From Shewanella algicola (GTDB taxonomy: Bacteria; Pseudomonadota; Gammaproteobacteria; Enterobacterales; Shewanellaceae): a DNA stretch of 64,000 bases. The notes under the pieces are model-generated. The model ran no database searches. It was given only the letters and a program-made list of their open reading frames with translations, and was not told where the DNA came from. The translations under genes and the position numbers were made by a program. Shown here one piece after another: positions 38,792-48,448 of the stretch (position 1 is its first letter; the number at the start of each line of letters is the position of its first letter). The stretch spans positions 1 to 64,000 of the forward strand of contig NZ_BMQI01000001.1 of the NCBI RefSeq assembly GCF_014648035.1. Reading direction: 5' to 3'.

Positions 38792-38934
38792 TGTTGTTGT
38801 TCCTTTATCTGATGTTCTAATTCTTAATCAATTAATTTGTTGGGGTAAACCACGACCCGACTTGAGTGAATGCCATGTTGTTGCTGATGCCCAATACACC
38901 CTAACATCCTAGCGCAGCTGTGGTTTACTCACAC

Positions 38935-40029
38935 TTAAAAGGCTTGTTTACCGTTGCGCACAAAGCTGGGTGCAATCACGTTGACCGTGACGCGCTTTTT
39001 ACGCATTTCAACTTCAGCGGTAGCGCCAATACCATTAGGCACGCGGGCCATAGCAATAGAGTAACCTAACGTTGGCGAAAACGAACCGCTGGTGATCACA
39101 CCTTGATGTTCTACACCGTCTGCGTCGGTAAAGAACACAGCCATATCATGGCGTAAAACGCCCTTTTCTTCCATGACTAAACCGACTAATTTTTCAGTGC
39201 CTGCAGCTTTAATGGCAGTCAGTGCGTCGCGGCCAATAAAGTCTCGATCGCTTGGCTCCCACGCGACTGTCCAGCCCATGTTGGCGGCTAATGGGTTAAT
39301 TGACTCGTCCATGTCTTGACCGTATAGGTTCATGCCCGCTTCTAAACGTAGGGTGTCGCGCGCACCTAGGCCACACGGCTTAACGCCTGTGTCTAATAAT
39401 GCTTGCCATAAGGCTTCTGCTTCGGTTTCTGGAACAATGATTTCGTAGCCAGCTTCGCCGGTGTAACCGGTTGTGGCAATAAATAGGTTGCCTGATTGCA
39501 CACCAAAAAATGGCTTCATGCCGTCTACGGCTGCGTTTTGATCGGCATTGAACACCTGCGCAGCTTTGGCTTTAGCGTTAGGACCTTGTACAGCAATCAT
39601 CGCTAGCTCTGGACGCTCGGTAACCACAACATCAAACGCGGCGGCTTGCTTGTTGATCCACGCTAAGTCTTTGTCGCGGGTAGCTGAGTTAACCACCACA
39701 CGGTAATGGGTGTCGGTAAGGTAATAGGTAATAAGGTCGTCGATAATGCCAGCAGTTTCGTCTAGCATGCCGCCATATAGGGCTTTGCCTGGTACGGTGA
39801 GTTTGGCAACATCGTTAGCAAGTAACTTACGTAAAAAGGCACAAGCTTCACTACCGGTTACGTCAACGACTGTCATGTGCGATACGTCGAACATGCCCGC
39901 ATCTTGACGCACTGCATGGTGTTCTTCGATTTGAGAGCCGTAATTAATCGGCATTTCCCAACCATGAAAATCAACCATTTTGGCTTTCGATTCTAAATGC
40001 TTGTTAAAAAGTACAGTTTTGCTAGCCAT
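38935..40029 (-). CDS. gcvT: Glycine cleavage aminomethyltransferase, T protein
   Basis: 364 residues. It transfers the methylene group from lipoyl GcvH to tetrahydrofolate, releasing ammonia. Signatures include [44 protein letters not shown] and the C-terminal [20 protein letters not shown]. First gene of the operon; AAGGGA precedes the ATG. The upstream region has no recognisable glycine riboswitch. Confidence 0.97.
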   Translation of the reverse strand: MASKTVLFNKHLESKAKMVDFHGWEMPINYGSQIEEHHAVRQDAGMFDVSHMTVVDVTGSEACAFLRKLLANDVAKLTVPGKALYGGMLDETAGIIDDLITYYLTDTHYRVVVNSATRDKDLAWINKQAAAFDVVVTERPELAMIAVQGPNAKAKAAQVFNADQNAAVDGMKPFFGVQSGNLFIATTGYTGEAGYEIIVPETEAEALWQALLDTGVKPCGLGARDTLRLEAGMNLYGQDMDESINPLAANMGWTVAWEPSDRDFIGRDALTAIKAAGTEKLVGLVMEEKGVLRHDMAVFFTDADGVEHQGVITSGSFSPTLGYSIAMARVPNGIGATAEVEMRKKRVTVNVIAPSFVRNGKQAF

Positions 40030-40105
40030 TATTATCCCTTTTTTTGAGGCCTTTCTTATGTAGGTCTTTGATAAAATGCGCTGAAAATTATACTCCGCAG
40101 ACTTG

Positions 40106-40119
40106 TTTTGTATACAAAA
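40106..40119. promoter_or_regulatory. Perfect 14-bp palindrome in the gcvT promoter region
   Basis: TTTTGTATACAAAA, about 77 bases before the gcvT ATG. It resembles operators of GntR-type regulators (TTGTATACAA), but the protein that binds it is unknown. It could control gcvTHP. Confidence 0.45.
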
Positions 40120-40249
40120 AAATTTTCTAATCCGAGGTTTATCGCATTAGTTTAGCTAATCCATTGCTGTGATTTTTTTTACATAACTTTTTACAATAAA
40201 ATGACTGATTTGGCTGTATTGCCTGATATTAAACAACTTTCTACATTAG

Positions 40250-41473
40250 CTAAGATGAAATTGGTTCGCGACAAAGTTTAGGTAATGTCATTTTGTTGCC
40301 CATAGCCTGTCTGATGAACACTGTTTTCAGCCCAGCGACATTATCGACCAGGGTTAGACCGATATCACGAATGGCTTTTTTAAGGGGATTACTGCCGGCA
40401 AACAGTCTTTTAAAACCTTCCATGGTGGCAATCATTTCCATAGCATCGGCTTTACGCCAGCGTTCTAGAGCACGTAAATGGCTATATTCGCCTAAGTCTT
40501 TGCCTTGCTGGTGCAGGTCGGTAAAGGTGTCGACAATGCTGGCGGCGTCTAAAAACCCAAGGTTTACGCCCTGACCTGCTAGCGGATGAATAGTATGGGC
40601 TGCGTCACCTGCTAGCACCAAACGATGGCGAGCAAAATGACGCGCATAACGCATACGCAGTGGGAATGATTGCCGCTCGCTTTCAACGCTACACACTCCT
40701 AATCGGCCATCTAAGGCAGCGGTTAACGCTTTTCCAAATTCAATATCATCTAAGGCTTGTAGGTGTTCGGCTTGCTCGGGCGATACCGACCACACGATGG
40801 AGCATAAGTTATCTTCGTACAGTGGCAACATGGCTAATGGACCGCCGGGTAAAAAGGCTTGTCTGGCGGTTGCATCATGAGCGAGTTCGGTGCGCACGGT
40901 TGCCACTATGGCGTGGTGGCCGTAGTCCCAAAAAGTTAATGGAATACTGCACTGCTGACGCACCCACGAGTTGGCACCGTCTGCAGCAACCACAACCGCA
41001 GCGCTGACGTTGTCGCCATTAGCGAGCGTAAGCCAGGCCTCGCGCTCACCAAAGGCTACACGCTCAAGGCGCTGTTCTTCTATGTGGGTAAGGTTAGTGA
41101 TTTCGTTGGCACGTTTGGCAAGGGCATGACTAATAGCATCGTTTTCAATTATCGAGCCTAGGTAGGTTTCGCTAATGCTGTGGGCATCAAATTCAATTTT
41201 GCCTAGGCCGTCTTTGTCCCACACTGACATTTTTTGATATGGAGTAATGCGGCTGTCGTCGAGATATTGCCATGCACCAAGATTTTCAAGCAGTTGCTGA
41301 CTGGCTTTGTTAATGGCGCTAACGCGTAATTTAGGTTCGCCACTGACGGCCTGAGTTGTACCTGCATCTATTACCACGACATTCAGATCGGCATTGGCTA
41401 AACCGATAGCCGTTGCGAGCCCGACCATACCACCGCCGACGATGGCTACATCATATGTTTTGGTTGAAAACAT
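40250..41473 (-). CDS. ubiI: FAD-dependent ubiquinone hydroxylase UbiI (VisC)
   Basis: About 407 residues. FAD-binding GxGxxG is VAIVGGGMVGLATAIGLA; the second FAD motif is RLVLAGDAAHTIHPLAGQGVNLGFLDA. The family hydroxylates the ubiquinone ring; UbiI acts at C5. Identity as UbiI rather than UbiF rests on its place next to ubiH and gcvT, as in E. coli. The ATG at 41473 follows AAGGA at 6 bases; the in-frame TTG at 41479 is rejected. It starts about 24 bases after ubiH ends. Confidence 0.9.
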   Translation of the reverse strand: MFSTKTYDVAIVGGGMVGLATAIGLANADLNVVVIDAGTTQAVSGEPKLRVSAINKASQQLLENLGAWQYLDDSRITPYQKMSVWDKDGLGKIEFDAHSISETYLGSIIENDAISHALAKRANEITNLTHIEEQRLERVAFGEREAWLTLANGDNVSAAVVVAADGANSWVRQQCSIPLTFWDYGHHAIVATVRTELAHDATARQAFLPGGPLAMLPLYEDNLCSIVWSVSPEQAEHLQALDDIEFGKALTAALDGRLGVCSVESERQSFPLRMRYARHFARHRLVLAGDAAHTIHPLAGQGVNLGFLDAASIVDTFTDLHQQGKDLGEYSHLRALERWRKADAMEMIATMEGFKRLFAGSNPLKKAIRDIGLTLVDNVAGLKTVFIRQAMGNKMTLPKLCREPISS

Positions 41474-41497
41474 GGTCAATCCTTACCTTAAAATGAG

Positions 41498-42799
41498 TTA
41501 ACGCCAGCCCATGGCAGTTTGTGCTACAGGGCGTTTTAACGGCGGTAGCCAAGACAATAAACGCAGGCCAATATTACGCCCAGCCACTAATGGCCAATAT
41601 TGATTGGAAAAGCCACGGACTAAAAATTCGATGTTACGTAAAGTGTTGTCGCGGTCTTGTTGGCGTGCGGCCAAATATTGATGCACGATGTTGCTGCTGC
41701 CAAGATCGACTTCACCATGAGTTTGAGCAATAGCCTGTTCTATGACATCTAACAAGCCCACCACATCGCGCAGGCCAAGGTTAAAGCCTTGCCCTGCTAT
41801 GGGGTGTAAGGTTTGCGCGGCATTACCAACAAACACACAGCGGTGATATATCGGCCTTGGCATGTATGACAAGGTAAGCGGATAGCTGACACGCTGACCA
41901 ACGTCGACAAACTGGCCGACACGGTTACCAAAGGCATGTTGTAATGCGGCTAAAAATTCGCTTTTATCGGCATTTTTTAAGTCATCAGCTTGCGTTGGCG
42001 GCAATGCCCACACTAACGAATAGCGCGATTGTCCTTTGGCAATTAATTGCGCTGAGGACTGTTTTAATTGGGTTGAGGACTCTTTTAATTGCGCTGAAAA
42101 AGCGGTCATGTTTTGCATAGGCAATAAGGCAAGCGGGCCGGTTTGGGTAAAGCGCTCATAAGCCCAATGTTGATGCGGTTGATTGGTGGTGACATTGGCA
42201 ACGATGGCCGTTTGCTGAAAATCAACTTGTTCAGTTGTTTGGCCTAAATACTGGCGCACCACTGAGTGCGCACCGTCTGCGGCCACCAGCAATTGGCAAT
42301 GCAGCTGACTGCCGTCATCTAACGACAACACATGGCCATCCTGCTGGGCCTGTAAAGCGGTGACTTTAGCGGGGCAATATACCTGTACAGACGACTTAGT
42401 CAGTTCATCAAACAGTATGCTACCGACTTTAGTCAGCTCAACCACCTGCCCTAGCGCATCTAAGCCTAGCGGTTTAGCGTTAAGCTCAGTCATGCCAAAG
42501 TGGCCGCGATCAGACACATGGATGTTTTCAATCGGTGTGCCTAAATGCTTGAGTTTTGGCCAAATGCCTAGACGGGTCAGTTCAAAAATAGAACCATGAG
42601 CAATGGCAATGGAGCGAGCATCGAATCCTGGGTGTTTATTGTCAGCCACGTGGGCTTCAATTAGGGCGATACGCAGCGGACGCGTAAGTGATGCAGATAA
42701 CCTGGCTAACCCTAAGGCTAATGTTGCCCCAGCCATCGCGCCACCTACAATGGCAATGTCGACAGCTTGAGGTGAAGTTGAATGATGTACTGTGGTCAT
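41498..42799 (-). CDS. ubiH: 2-octaprenyl-6-methoxyphenol hydroxylase UbiH
   Basis: 433 residues. FAD motifs VDIAIVGGAMAGATLALGLA and CVFVGNAAQTLHPIAGQGFNLGLRD. Hydroxylates C1 of the ubiquinone ring precursor at the inner membrane. Gln-rich insertion around residues 235-255 (repeated SSTQLKQSSAQL) is longer than in E. coli (about 392 residues). Second gene of ygfB-ubiH-ubiI. In E. coli pepP lies between ygfB and ubiH; here it does not. Confidence 0.92.
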   Translation of the reverse strand: MTTVHHSTSPQAVDIAIVGGAMAGATLALGLARLSASLTRPLRIALIEAHVADNKHPGFDARSIAIAHGSIFELTRLGIWPKLKHLGTPIENIHVSDRGHFGMTELNAKPLGLDALGQVVELTKVGSILFDELTKSSVQVYCPAKVTALQAQQDGHVLSLDDGSQLHCQLLVAADGAHSVVRQYLGQTTEQVDFQQTAIVANVTTNQPHQHWAYERFTQTGPLALLPMQNMTAFSAQLKESSTQLKQSSAQLIAKGQSRYSLVWALPPTQADDLKNADKSEFLAALQHAFGNRVGQFVDVGQRVSYPLTLSYMPRPIYHRCVFVGNAAQTLHPIAGQGFNLGLRDVVGLLDVIEQAIAQTHGEVDLGSSNIVHQYLAARQQDRDNTLRNIEFLVRGFSNQYWPLVAGRNIGLRLLSWLPPLKRPVAQTAMGWR

Positions 42800-42829
42800 A
42801 CGTTGCGCCGCTGCTGATACTGTTAAAGA

Positions 42830-43405
42830 TTAATGGATAGTCGATGACTTATCGGTGTCATTTAACGGCATGTCTAGGCCAAACTCTGAGTAACATAAAA
42901 TGGCCGACATTCTGACAAATTCTTGTAATTCAACGTAGGCGGTTTCTGATTCATCATCATCACCGACATCAAATTCAACCTGGGCGATTTCAGCTAAGTC
43001 TTTAATCACTTCACGCACGTCCGGTGATGCTTTAGCCAATTCAGGCTGAATAATCGCAATGCCAGTTAAAAAGCTTTGAGTCCACAGTGCTAACGCTTCA
43101 ACGCGTTGGCTAAGCGAGACTTCTTCTTCTGGCAGTAATAAAGTAAAGCCAAATTCAAAATCAGCCAAACGGGCTACGGTGTCTTGATAAAGCTCAGTAA
43201 TTAAATGCTGTAAATTATGCTCTAAGGCTTGGCCGTCGTTCATTAGCTCAACCAATGGTTTTAGCCACGCCATATGGTCTTGTTTTACGCCACCACAAAT
43301 TAGCCCAACAAGTGCGCCGTGCACTTCTACTGGGTGCTGGCCAATTTCGGCCGCATCTAAGGCTTGTTTAAGTTTTTCGATACATAACGAAGGTGGGGTT
43401 GCCAT
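42830..43405 (-). CDS. ygfB: YgfB / UPF0149-family protein
   Basis: 191 residues. The pattern VEVHGALVGLICGG and the acidic DVGDDDESETAYVELQEFVRMSAILCY match UPF0149 (YgfB, YecA-like without the SEC-C zinc motif). Cytosolic, all-helical. In Pseudomonas a YgfB protein affects ampDh3 regulation; the general role is unclear. First gene of the operon, divergent from zapA as in E. coli. Confidence 0.92.
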   Translation of the reverse strand: MATPPSLCIEKLKQALDAAEIGQHPVEVHGALVGLICGGVKQDHMAWLKPLVELMNDGQALEHNLQHLITELYQDTVARLADFEFGFTLLLPEEEVSLSQRVEALALWTQSFLTGIAIIQPELAKASPDVREVIKDLAEIAQVEFDVGDDDESETAYVELQEFVRMSAILCYSEFGLDMPLNDTDKSSTIH

Positions 43406-43629
43406 GGTTTTTTCCTAATAGCGCGATATCAGTCTCAATGCTAGCAGAGTTACTATGATGCTCCAAATACTAGCGCGAGTTGTGCTCAAATTTGTGAATA
43501 GTAATACAATGATTGCAGGCGATTTGTTCACTCAAACAGCAATTAGTTAAAAACCGTTGCTGTTGCCTTGCTCTTTTAAATTCAGCCCTATATAGTTCGC
43601 GAACTGACTAAGGGATCTGAGGCGACATT

Positions 43630-43938
43630 ATGAGTAACAGTGCTGTTGAAATTACCCTTTTGGGACGCACCTACTCTATCGCATGTCCAAAAGGACGAGA
43701 AGATGCCCTACGGACTGTGGCCAGAGAAGTTGAAAGTCAACTGACCACCTTAAAGTCGCGTACGAACAATTTAAGCCGTGAAGAATTAGCCATTATGGCT
43801 GCACTGAACATTGGCAATGAATTGTTTGAAGAAAAACAAAAAAATAAACAATATATGGCGCAAATGGATGAGCGTATTTCGTTATTACAAGCAACATTAG
43901 AAACATCGTTGGTTGAACGAAGCCGCAAGGATGACTAA
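43630..43938 (+). CDS. zapA: Cell division protein ZapA
   Basis: 102 residues. N-terminal VEITLLGRTYSIACPKGREDALRTVAREVESQL is the ZapA FtsZ-binding head; the rest is a coiled coil for dimerisation (EELAIMAALNIGNELFEEKQ). It bundles FtsZ filaments at the division ring. Directly followed by ssrS, as in other gammaproteobacteria. Confidence 0.95.
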   Translation: MSNSAVEITLLGRTYSIACPKGREDALRTVAREVESQLTTLKSRTNNLSREELAIMAALNIGNELFEEKQKNKQYMAQMDERISLLQATLETSLVERSRKDD

Positions 43939-43986
43939 ACTAAGAATTCAGAGTTAAGTTAAACATGATTTAATTCTACCCTGTTT

Positions 43987-44170
43987 TGCTCCCTGGGATA
44001 TGCGCGAGTTGGCTATGTCCCTGTGCCGATACTTACAAACCCAGGGTGAATGCTTTTGTTGACATTGTGCATGCTCGGCTCGTACCGAGAAGCCTTAGGA
44101 AATGAACATTTACCCGCCTTGAACCTACGGTTCAAGGGCTACGCCGGCAGCGGTATTTTGGGGAGCATCC
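43987..44170 (+). ncRNA. ssrS: 6S RNA
   Basis: About 184 bases. The 5' TGCTCCC pairs with the 3' GGGAGCA to close the stem. The middle carries the conserved ATGCTCGG...CCGAGAAGCCTTA and CCTTGAACCTACGGTTCAAGGG blocks, the latter the family hairpin. 6S RNA mimics an open promoter and sequesters sigma-70 RNA polymerase in stationary phase. T-rich sequence follows at 44174. Ends are placed by pairing and may be off by a few bases. Confidence 0.93.
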
Positions 44171-44316
44171 TAATTTTTTGTACCACTCTTTTGCGCTGAT
44201 TAAGCAACACCTCCTGACGCTAATCACTCTGTAACCCGTTAATGAATGGGCCACTAATAATGGTTGTCGTTAGCTTCATTTCAAAATAAGCAAAACAGAT
44301 TACCTTCACACTTTAA

Positions 44317-44346
44317 CGTGTAAGACTAATTACTTAGCCTTACACG
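44317..44346. promoter_or_regulatory. Inverted repeat upstream of the GDPD gene
   Basis: CGTGTAAG (44317-44324) and CTTACACG (44339-44346) are perfect inverted repeats with a 14-base spacer, about 64 bases before the next start. Possible operator of the three-gene module; binding protein unknown. Confidence 0.35.
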
Positions 44347-44409
44347 GTTGTTTTAACGCAGTTGTTAATGTATAAAACATTAAATATTAATAACTTGTAA
44401 ACATGCTTT

Positions 44410-45861
44410 ATGATAAGTCGTGGCGTTATCATTAAGGTTTACTGCACCATTATTGTTGTTCTACTGTTCACTTTAACCGGTTGTAAATCCACTCCTACTC
44501 CAGCTAAACCCATTAATACTACGCCTGCTGAGCTATCCCATTTCCCTACGGATGCACTCACTCAGGGCGCAAATATTATTGATACTCAATTGAGTTTAGC
44601 TGACCGAAATTTATATCTGGCTAACAGCGGCAATATTAAAATGTTGTCTACGGATCAATGTCAGTTAGAAATATCAGCCCACCGCGGCGATTTTCGCCAA
44701 CCTGAGAGCAGCGCCAATGCCATCGCGTCTGCATTAAACGACAACTTTAACAGTGTTGAAATTGACGTGATGTTGTTAAAAGACGGCACCTGGGTTAATC
44801 ATCACGATAGCCAAACAGGCCGTGCAACCGTGTATTACACCGGCGAACGGTTCAAGCTAAACCGCATGAGCTTTAAAGAGTTCTCTAACCTTAAGCTGCG
44901 AGACAAGCACAGTAACAATTTACTCAATCAACGCCCTATTGCCGCTGTTGAAGCCTTTAAAACCTTTGCCGCATATCGCCATAACAATCAACAACTCAAT
45001 GTAGAGATTAAATCCGACACCAACGGTCAAAAGTTAGTTGAGCTTGATAATATGTTGCGAAGATACATTGGCTTAGGTGGGTTTTATTATTCTTCAACCA
45101 ATCAAGAGGTACTCTATAAACTACGAGGCATTAATCCGTCAGTCTATTTAGGGTTTATTCAAGGTGGTCACCCTACCAGTGTTGAAAAATTAGCGGCCGA
45201 TTTGCGTAAAGGCGTCAAAAACGATGCTTACTATTTAGACAATCAAAATAACCTCGAGCTAGCCGGTCGCTATGGCACTAAACGTTATCGCTCTCGTTAT
45301 AAAGACTACACCTCAAAATCATCACTGTCGGCATTGCACAGAAAGCTCGGAAATAATTCAGGGATCCACTTGGATATACGCAGTTTTATGCAGCATTCAA
45401 ACGTTAAACATGACGCTCATCAACTGGGAATGAAGGTTTATACCTACTCCCTAAATGGCAGCGAATATCATCAATCTCAGTTAGTTAAATTATCCCCATC
45501 AACGTTGCCAGATGGGGCGATTGTCGATGCAACGCCTTACAACATTTGCCAACGATTATTTAATGCCGCAATACCGGCTAAGCAATACCAGGCAATAAGC
45601 CCTGTGGGTCGTTACATTACGTCTTTACCCCAAGATGCCGACTTTGACCGTTTTAACGAAATGCGCGGCTATCAACACGAAGGTTACTACTTGTCGCTAA
45701 ACGCAGGCCTTAAGGCCATCAATAGCGCGCCAGTTGCCCCTGTGGCTAACAATATACCGACGCCATTGTTAGAACATGGATTTCCGACGATTACCGATGA
45801 AAAGATTGATAACGACACCGGCGAAACAATTATTTTGAGATTGCCGACACGTTCGCAGTAA
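44410..45861 (+). CDS. Glycerophosphodiester phosphodiesterase-family lipoprotein
   Basis: 483 residues. Signal peptide with lipobox LTGC, so envelope-anchored. The GDPD domain opens ISAHRGDFRQPESSANAIASAL and continues VEIDVMLLKDGTWVNHHD, matching the HRG...E...EIDV...DG...HD active-site pattern that binds a divalent cation and hydrolyses glycerophosphodiesters. The LNVEIKSD strand is also conserved. The C-terminal 100 residues are unassigned. First of three genes inserted between ssrS and ygfA; 58 bases before the next. Confidence 0.85.
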   Translation: MISRGVIIKVYCTIIVVLLFTLTGCKSTPTPAKPINTTPAELSHFPTDALTQGANIIDTQLSLADRNLYLANSGNIKMLSTDQCQLEISAHRGDFRQPESSANAIASALNDNFNSVEIDVMLLKDGTWVNHHDSQTGRATVYYTGERFKLNRMSFKEFSNLKLRDKHSNNLLNQRPIAAVEAFKTFAAYRHNNQQLNVEIKSDTNGQKLVELDNMLRRYIGLGGFYYSSTNQEVLYKLRGINPSVYLGFIQGGHPTSVEKLAADLRKGVKNDAYYLDNQNNLELAGRYGTKRYRSRYKDYTSKSSLSALHRKLGNNSGIHLDIRSFMQHSNVKHDAHQLGMKVYTYSLNGSEYHQSQLVKLSPSTLPDGAIVDATPYNICQRLFNAAIPAKQYQAISPVGRYITSLPQDADFDRFNEMRGYQHEGYYLSLNAGLKAINSAPVAPVANNIPTPLLEHGFPTITDEKIDNDTGETIILRLPTRSQ

Positions 45862-45919
45862 TACATAACCTGAGTTCAGGTTACATAAAAATTAAAAATA
45901 ATGGCTGATAAATACGACT

Positions 45920-48382
45920 ATGACTGAGCATAACAAAAGTCCATTTGCAACAAACCTGCTTAACAGCGCCCCTACACAGCAAAAAATGGAATCTGCGGCA
46001 AAAGAGCTAAAGAAAGTTCAAAAACATCAACAATCAAGTGCAGCAAAAGCCGCCAAAAAACAAACGGTAGAGCTCCAAATATCCCAGACAGGTAAACCCT
46101 TTTGGTGGATGTTGTTAATGTTTATCTGCTCGCTAGTGTATTTGTTTCCTGAGGCGGTGTTTAATGCAGCGTTAACCGACGTTGCGGGTGGACGTAATGC
46201 CACCTTTGAAGACCTACGTGTGGTGGAATTATTTGGCCGAACCATCAGCGGTATTGGGGTAACCTTACTGCTGGCAGATTTATTATTAAAAGGTAAAAAG
46301 CTGGCTAATGTCACCCGCGCGTTAGGGTATTTTGCGTTGATTGCGGTGATGGTATGGCCAACGGTATTTTTTGGCCAAAAGTGGTTAGTGGATCATTTTA
46401 TTATTGATGCATCTACTCCTGAAGAGCGCCAACAAGCGTACTTGTCTCAAATACTGCGCAGTGCATTGATTGAAAACTCAATTAAGTTTGAAGGCATAGA
46501 ATACGACCCCAATAAAACTCACAACGCGACTGAGAAAACCTTTTTATCGGTTTTTGGTGGTTTAGTTTACGCTGACGACCAATTGGTAGCAGACTTAAAA
46601 CAAAAGAAACGCTTGATCATGGAGAAGCTTGTTCGCGATCGCGCGATGTCTCGCTTTGATGAGCATTATGGTCAATACGATAATTTTCGCCAAACTCTGC
46701 GTGATAAATACACTGAGTACGCCTCAGGTTCTAATCAATACAACCAAGCGCTTGCCAGTGTACAAACTCGCTCTGATGAGTACTGGCTTGATACGCAAAA
46801 CCAAGTTAAACAAGGCTGGGAGAAATACCAGCAAGGGACCAAGGCTTATGAAGCTCGGGTAGAGTCTCGAGCACAAAAAATTGCGCCAAAACTGTATGAC
46901 TATTTTGAACGCCGTAATAAATGTGCCGAAAAGAAGAGTGGCAGTAGTAAAGACCGCTGCTTTGAGCGACTCCAACAAGGTTACGACAAAGAAATCGCCA
47001 AATACAGTATCCCTTATATACCGCCTGACGATTGGCTTATTCGCGAGGAGATTTCAACCTCTGAAAACGTCGGCAACTCTATTCTCTCAGGGATTATGAC
47101 CCTAGGCCTATATACAGCAATGCAGGCGGCCGATGCGATTACCGGTGGCGATGCTGGCTTTAAAGATCATCGTATGGTGTATACCAACGACGTTAACCAT
47201 TATAAAAAGGTATTGATGGTAAAAATGGCGCCAGACTTTATAAAAGAGTCTGGCGGTTACCCATTAGGAATTAACTCCATCCATGACTTTAGAGTCCATG
47301 AACTCACCAGCGTAAAAGTGAATAAACAACTAAAGCAAAAAGGCTTAACTTTATCGCCATCTTGGTCAATCACCGACCGCAACAGCTTTGATATTGCCGT
47401 CGCCAAAAAAGTCCGCCAGCAAGCCGATGCAAAGTGGCGTTCAAGCATGAAAGCCAAAGGCAGCGATATGCCACCAAATTTGAGCTGGCAAGCCTTTCAA
47501 AAGCAGAGCGATATTCAACAACGTATTGAAACTGAAATGAAAGAGCTTTATGTAAACCCAACACTGGCCGACTGGAACAATCGCGAATTTAAACAACATA
47601 TTATTGAACCAAACATTAAACGTAAAACCCTTGAATACCTTAATGTACTTGAGGCTCAACAAGTTGAATTTGCCGATGGCGGAGTATTTGAATCAACGGG
47701 TAAATCGGCATTAAGGTCAACGATTATCCCACCGATATCGATGTCGATTAGCTTAGCGCTCGTACTGCTAACGGTATTGAAATTACCGATGAAAGCTGTA
47801 GAGCTTGTGCAAGCAAAAAGGTCGTCGACAACACCAATCGCTAAACCGAATCGCTTAATCAAACCAGCAATATCGACCCTTTTACTGGCATCAATTTTTG
47901 TGGTGCCTTTATCCATGGGCGGCAACCAATACACTATGCCGGGCTCGTCATTGCATTACTTTTTTGATCAAATGGAAAAGAATGACTCTGCGACGATTTC
48001 ATACACCCTTAAATGGCTATTAGTGACTCTACCTATGGTGCAACCCGTTGGCTCATCGATTGATCAACACTTATTGATTACCAATGGGTTTGATGCCATT
48101 AGCGAGCCAATTAACCGTTTTGATTTAGCGGTAATGCCAGCACATGACGTGAGTAAACCACGCAAATCATCAGCTAAAAGCTCGGCATTACTGCCGCTGA
48201 CCATTAAGACCAATATTGCTAATGCCAGCATTTCAGTGATGAGCATCAAACCCAAATACCAACCCGGCATGATGCTACCCGCGGGCAGTTATGACATTAA
48301 AGTTTCAGCACCAGGACAAACGACCATTAGAAAGTGGGTTTACCTCAAGGCTGATGAGACTGAGTTTGAATTCAATTTTTAA
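45920..48382 (+). CDS. Large membrane protein with PEGA-like C-terminus, unknown
   Basis: 820 residues. The N-terminal 60 are charged and helical. Three membrane segments lie around 62-84, 108-126 and 132-150, then about 450 soluble residues with helical, charged stretches (EKYQQGTKAYEARVESRAQKI), then two more segments near 607-628 and 650-670. The last 65 residues (TIKTNIANASISVMSIKP...LPAGSYDIKVSAPGQTTIRKWVYL) look like a PEGA surface domain. No enzyme motif is visible. Sits between the GDPD lipoprotein and the zinc-finger membrane protein; the three probably form one operon. Confidence 0.8.
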   Translation: MTEHNKSPFATNLLNSAPTQQKMESAAKELKKVQKHQQSSAAKAAKKQTVELQISQTGKPFWWMLLMFICSLVYLFPEAVFNAALTDVAGGRNATFEDLRVVELFGRTISGIGVTLLLADLLLKGKKLANVTRALGYFALIAVMVWPTVFFGQKWLVDHFIIDASTPEERQQAYLSQILRSALIENSIKFEGIEYDPNKTHNATEKTFLSVFGGLVYADDQLVADLKQKKRLIMEKLVRDRAMSRFDEHYGQYDNFRQTLRDKYTEYASGSNQYNQALASVQTRSDEYWLDTQNQVKQGWEKYQQGTKAYEARVESRAQKIAPKLYDYFERRNKCAEKKSGSSKDRCFERLQQGYDKEIAKYSIPYIPPDDWLIREEISTSENVGNSILSGIMTLGLYTAMQAADAITGGDAGFKDHRMVYTNDVNHYKKVLMVKMAPDFIKESGGYPLGINSIHDFRVHELTSVKVNKQLKQKGLTLSPSWSITDRNSFDIAVAKKVRQQADAKWRSSMKAKGSDMPPNLSWQAFQKQSDIQQRIETEMKELYVNPTLADWNNREFKQHIIEPNIKRKTLEYLNVLEAQQVEFADGGVFESTGKSALRSTIIPPISMSISLALVLLTVLKLPMKAVELVQAKRSSTTPIAKPNRLIKPAISTLLLASIFVVPLSMGGNQYTMPGSSLHYFFDQMEKNDSATISYTLKWLLVTLPMVQPVGSSIDQHLLITNGFDAISEPINRFDLAVMPAHDVSKPRKSSAKSSALLPLTIKTNIANASISVMSIKPKYQPGMMLPAGSYDIKVSAPGQTTIRKWVYLKADETEFEFNF

Positions 48383-48448
48383 GTCGCGGTGTTGTAAATA
48401 AAAGCACAAAGCAGCAAGCATTCACGCAAAGATTATAGGATGTATTAC

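Noticed and set aside
40030..40249. Glycine riboswitch upstream of gcvT
   Set aside because: No tandem aptamer-like conserved sequence was seen; only a short palindrome is present.
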